A stretch of DNA of 6,803 nt from Synechococcus sp. HW_metabat.21 (GTDB lineage: Bacteria > Cyanobacteriota > Cyanobacteriia > PCC-6307 > Cyanobiaceae). Below the pieces are notes generated by a model. The model ran no database searches, was not told the DNA's origin, and saw only the letters and a list, made by a program, of their open reading frames with translations. Position numbers and translations under genes: made by a program. Positions within the stretch are counted from its first letter, which is position 1, and each line of letters starts with the position of its first letter. Shown piece after piece: positions 6,121 through 6,803 of the stretch. The stretch spans positions 1 through 6,803 of the forward strand of contig JAAZUZ010000088.1 in NCBI GenBank assembly GCA_018623875.1. The letters run 5' to 3'.

Positions 6121-6803
6121 ATGAGCAACACCAACGCAAGCCTCAACGCCGAACACCTGCGCAGCCAACTGGAGGGGATCGCCAGCCAACACGGGATCCG
6201 CCAGTGGGACCTGGGGGCGGCCTGCAGCACGGACACCTCCGTCCAGGTCGACCGCGGCGAACCCAAGCAACTCAAGGGAGCCCAGCGCAGTTCGATCACG
6301 ATCCGCGTCTGGAACAGCGACGGTCTGGTGGGCACGACCAGCACCTCCGACCTCTCCCCCAGCGGTCTTGAGCGGGCCCTCTCCGGCGCCCGGGATGCCG
6401 CGGCATTCGGCAACGCCCAGGAGACCCCGGCTTTCTCGCCCCTGGCGACAGCACCCCTGAGCGCCCTGGATCAACCGCTGCACCAGCCCCAGGGCATTCT
6501 CAAATTGCTCGAGCAGCTCAAAGCCGCTGAGCAAGACCTACTCGGTCGCCACCAGGCCATCAGCACCGTTCCCTACAACGGCTTAGCGGAGCGCAGCAGC
6601 GAGCGCCTCTATCTCAACAGCGAGGGGGCCTGCCGCCAGCAGCAGCTGACCACCGCCAGCATTTACCTCTACGCCCGAGCTGAGGAGAGTGGCCGTAAAC
6701 CGCGCAGCTCCGGTGCGGTTCGCCTGGCCTATGGCGCCTCGGACCTCGACATTGCCGGCTGCATCGACGAGGCCGCCGAGCGCACCATCAGCCACCTGGA
6801 CTA
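6121..6803 (+). CDS. tldE: TldE/PmbA subunit of the TldD/TldE protease; 3' end outside window
   Basis: The frame runs from ATG 6121 past the right edge without a stop; 227 complete codons are visible of a protein usually about 450 aa long. TldE (PmbA) resembles TldD but lacks the zinc motif, and in E. coli it forms a heterodimer with TldD that supplies part of the substrate channel. Seen here are the N-terminal region with VDRGEPKQLKGAQRSSITIRV, whose pattern (acidic or basic residue, GE, then a G-I-R-V-W/F strand) is the family signature, followed by GLVGTTSTSDLS, equivalent to VGxASTNDLS in relatives, and NSEGACRQQQ further on. A G-rich stretch at the end of tldD may serve as ribosome binding site. 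The 1-nt spacing from tldD indicates an operon and translational coupling. The visible half holds no HExxxH motif, as expected. Confidence 0.93.
   Translation, partial: MSNTNASLNAEHLRSQLEGIASQHGIRQWDLGAACSTDTSVQVDRGEPKQLKGAQRSSITIRVWNSDGLVGTTSTSDLSPSGLERALSGARDAAAFGNAQETPAFSPLATAPLSALDQPLHQPQGILKLLEQLKAAEQDLLGRHQAISTVPYNGLAERSSERLYLNSEGACRQQQLTTASIYLYARAEESGRKPRSSGAVRLAYGASDLDIAGCIDEAAERTISHLD

Noticed and set aside
4953..6413. Long antisense open frame (486 codons) opposite tldD and tldE
   Set aside because: The + strand proteins are clear family matches; long antisense frames are expected from GC-rich codon bias, and the product resembles no family I know.

Overview
The window reads as chromosome of an alpha-cyanobacterium of the marine Synechococcus/Cyanobium type. 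The main evidence is an aerobic chlorophyll cyclase (AcsF) of typical picocyanobacterial sequence, a DUF2996 protein (a family of oxygenic phototrophs), high GC, strong preference for C/G-ending codons, and very compact gene packing. All supported genes lie on the + strand. I see no mobile element, CRISPR array, tRNA or rRNA, and no sign of recent transfer.

Layout. (1) From the left edge to 1718 is the C-terminal part of an RNB-fold exoribonuclease-like protein of the Zam/RNase II type, ending in an S1 domain; its 5' end lies outside the window. (2) Only 3 nt later, 1722-2360 encodes UbiX, the flavin prenyltransferase that makes the prenyl-FMN cofactor for UbiD-type decarboxylases, probably for plastoquinone synthesis. 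(3) 2378-2914 encodes a small two-helix membrane protein resembling LapA/DUF1049, with a long charged Trp-containing tail. (4) 2959-3387 encodes a DUF2996 protein. (5) 3466-4563 encodes AcsF, the diiron Mg-protoporphyrin IX monomethyl ester cyclase. (6) A terminator-like hairpin at 4597-4623 separates this group from tldD (4680-6119) and tldE/pmbA (6121 to the right edge), the two subunits of the TldD/TldE metalloprotease.

The first four genes are spaced 3, 17 and 44 nt apart and probably share a transcript. acsF follows after 78 nt that contain a strong GC hairpin lacking a T-run, so it may be co-transcribed, attenuated or separately promoted. tldD and tldE are 1 nt apart and form their own unit. 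The common thread of the left part is photosynthetic-membrane metabolism (quinone cofactor, chlorophyll ring E formation, thylakoid-associated unknowns) next to an RNA-related protein.

Most of the window is ordinary core genome. The most notable observation is that the RNB domain appears to lack most or all of the residues needed for RNA hydrolysis, so it looks like a pseudo-nuclease, perhaps an RNA-binding protein. Other points worth a look are the acidic, Trp-bearing tail of the LapA-like protein, the hairpin before acsF, and TldD/TldE with no peptide substrate in view. I found no convincing new multi-gene system.
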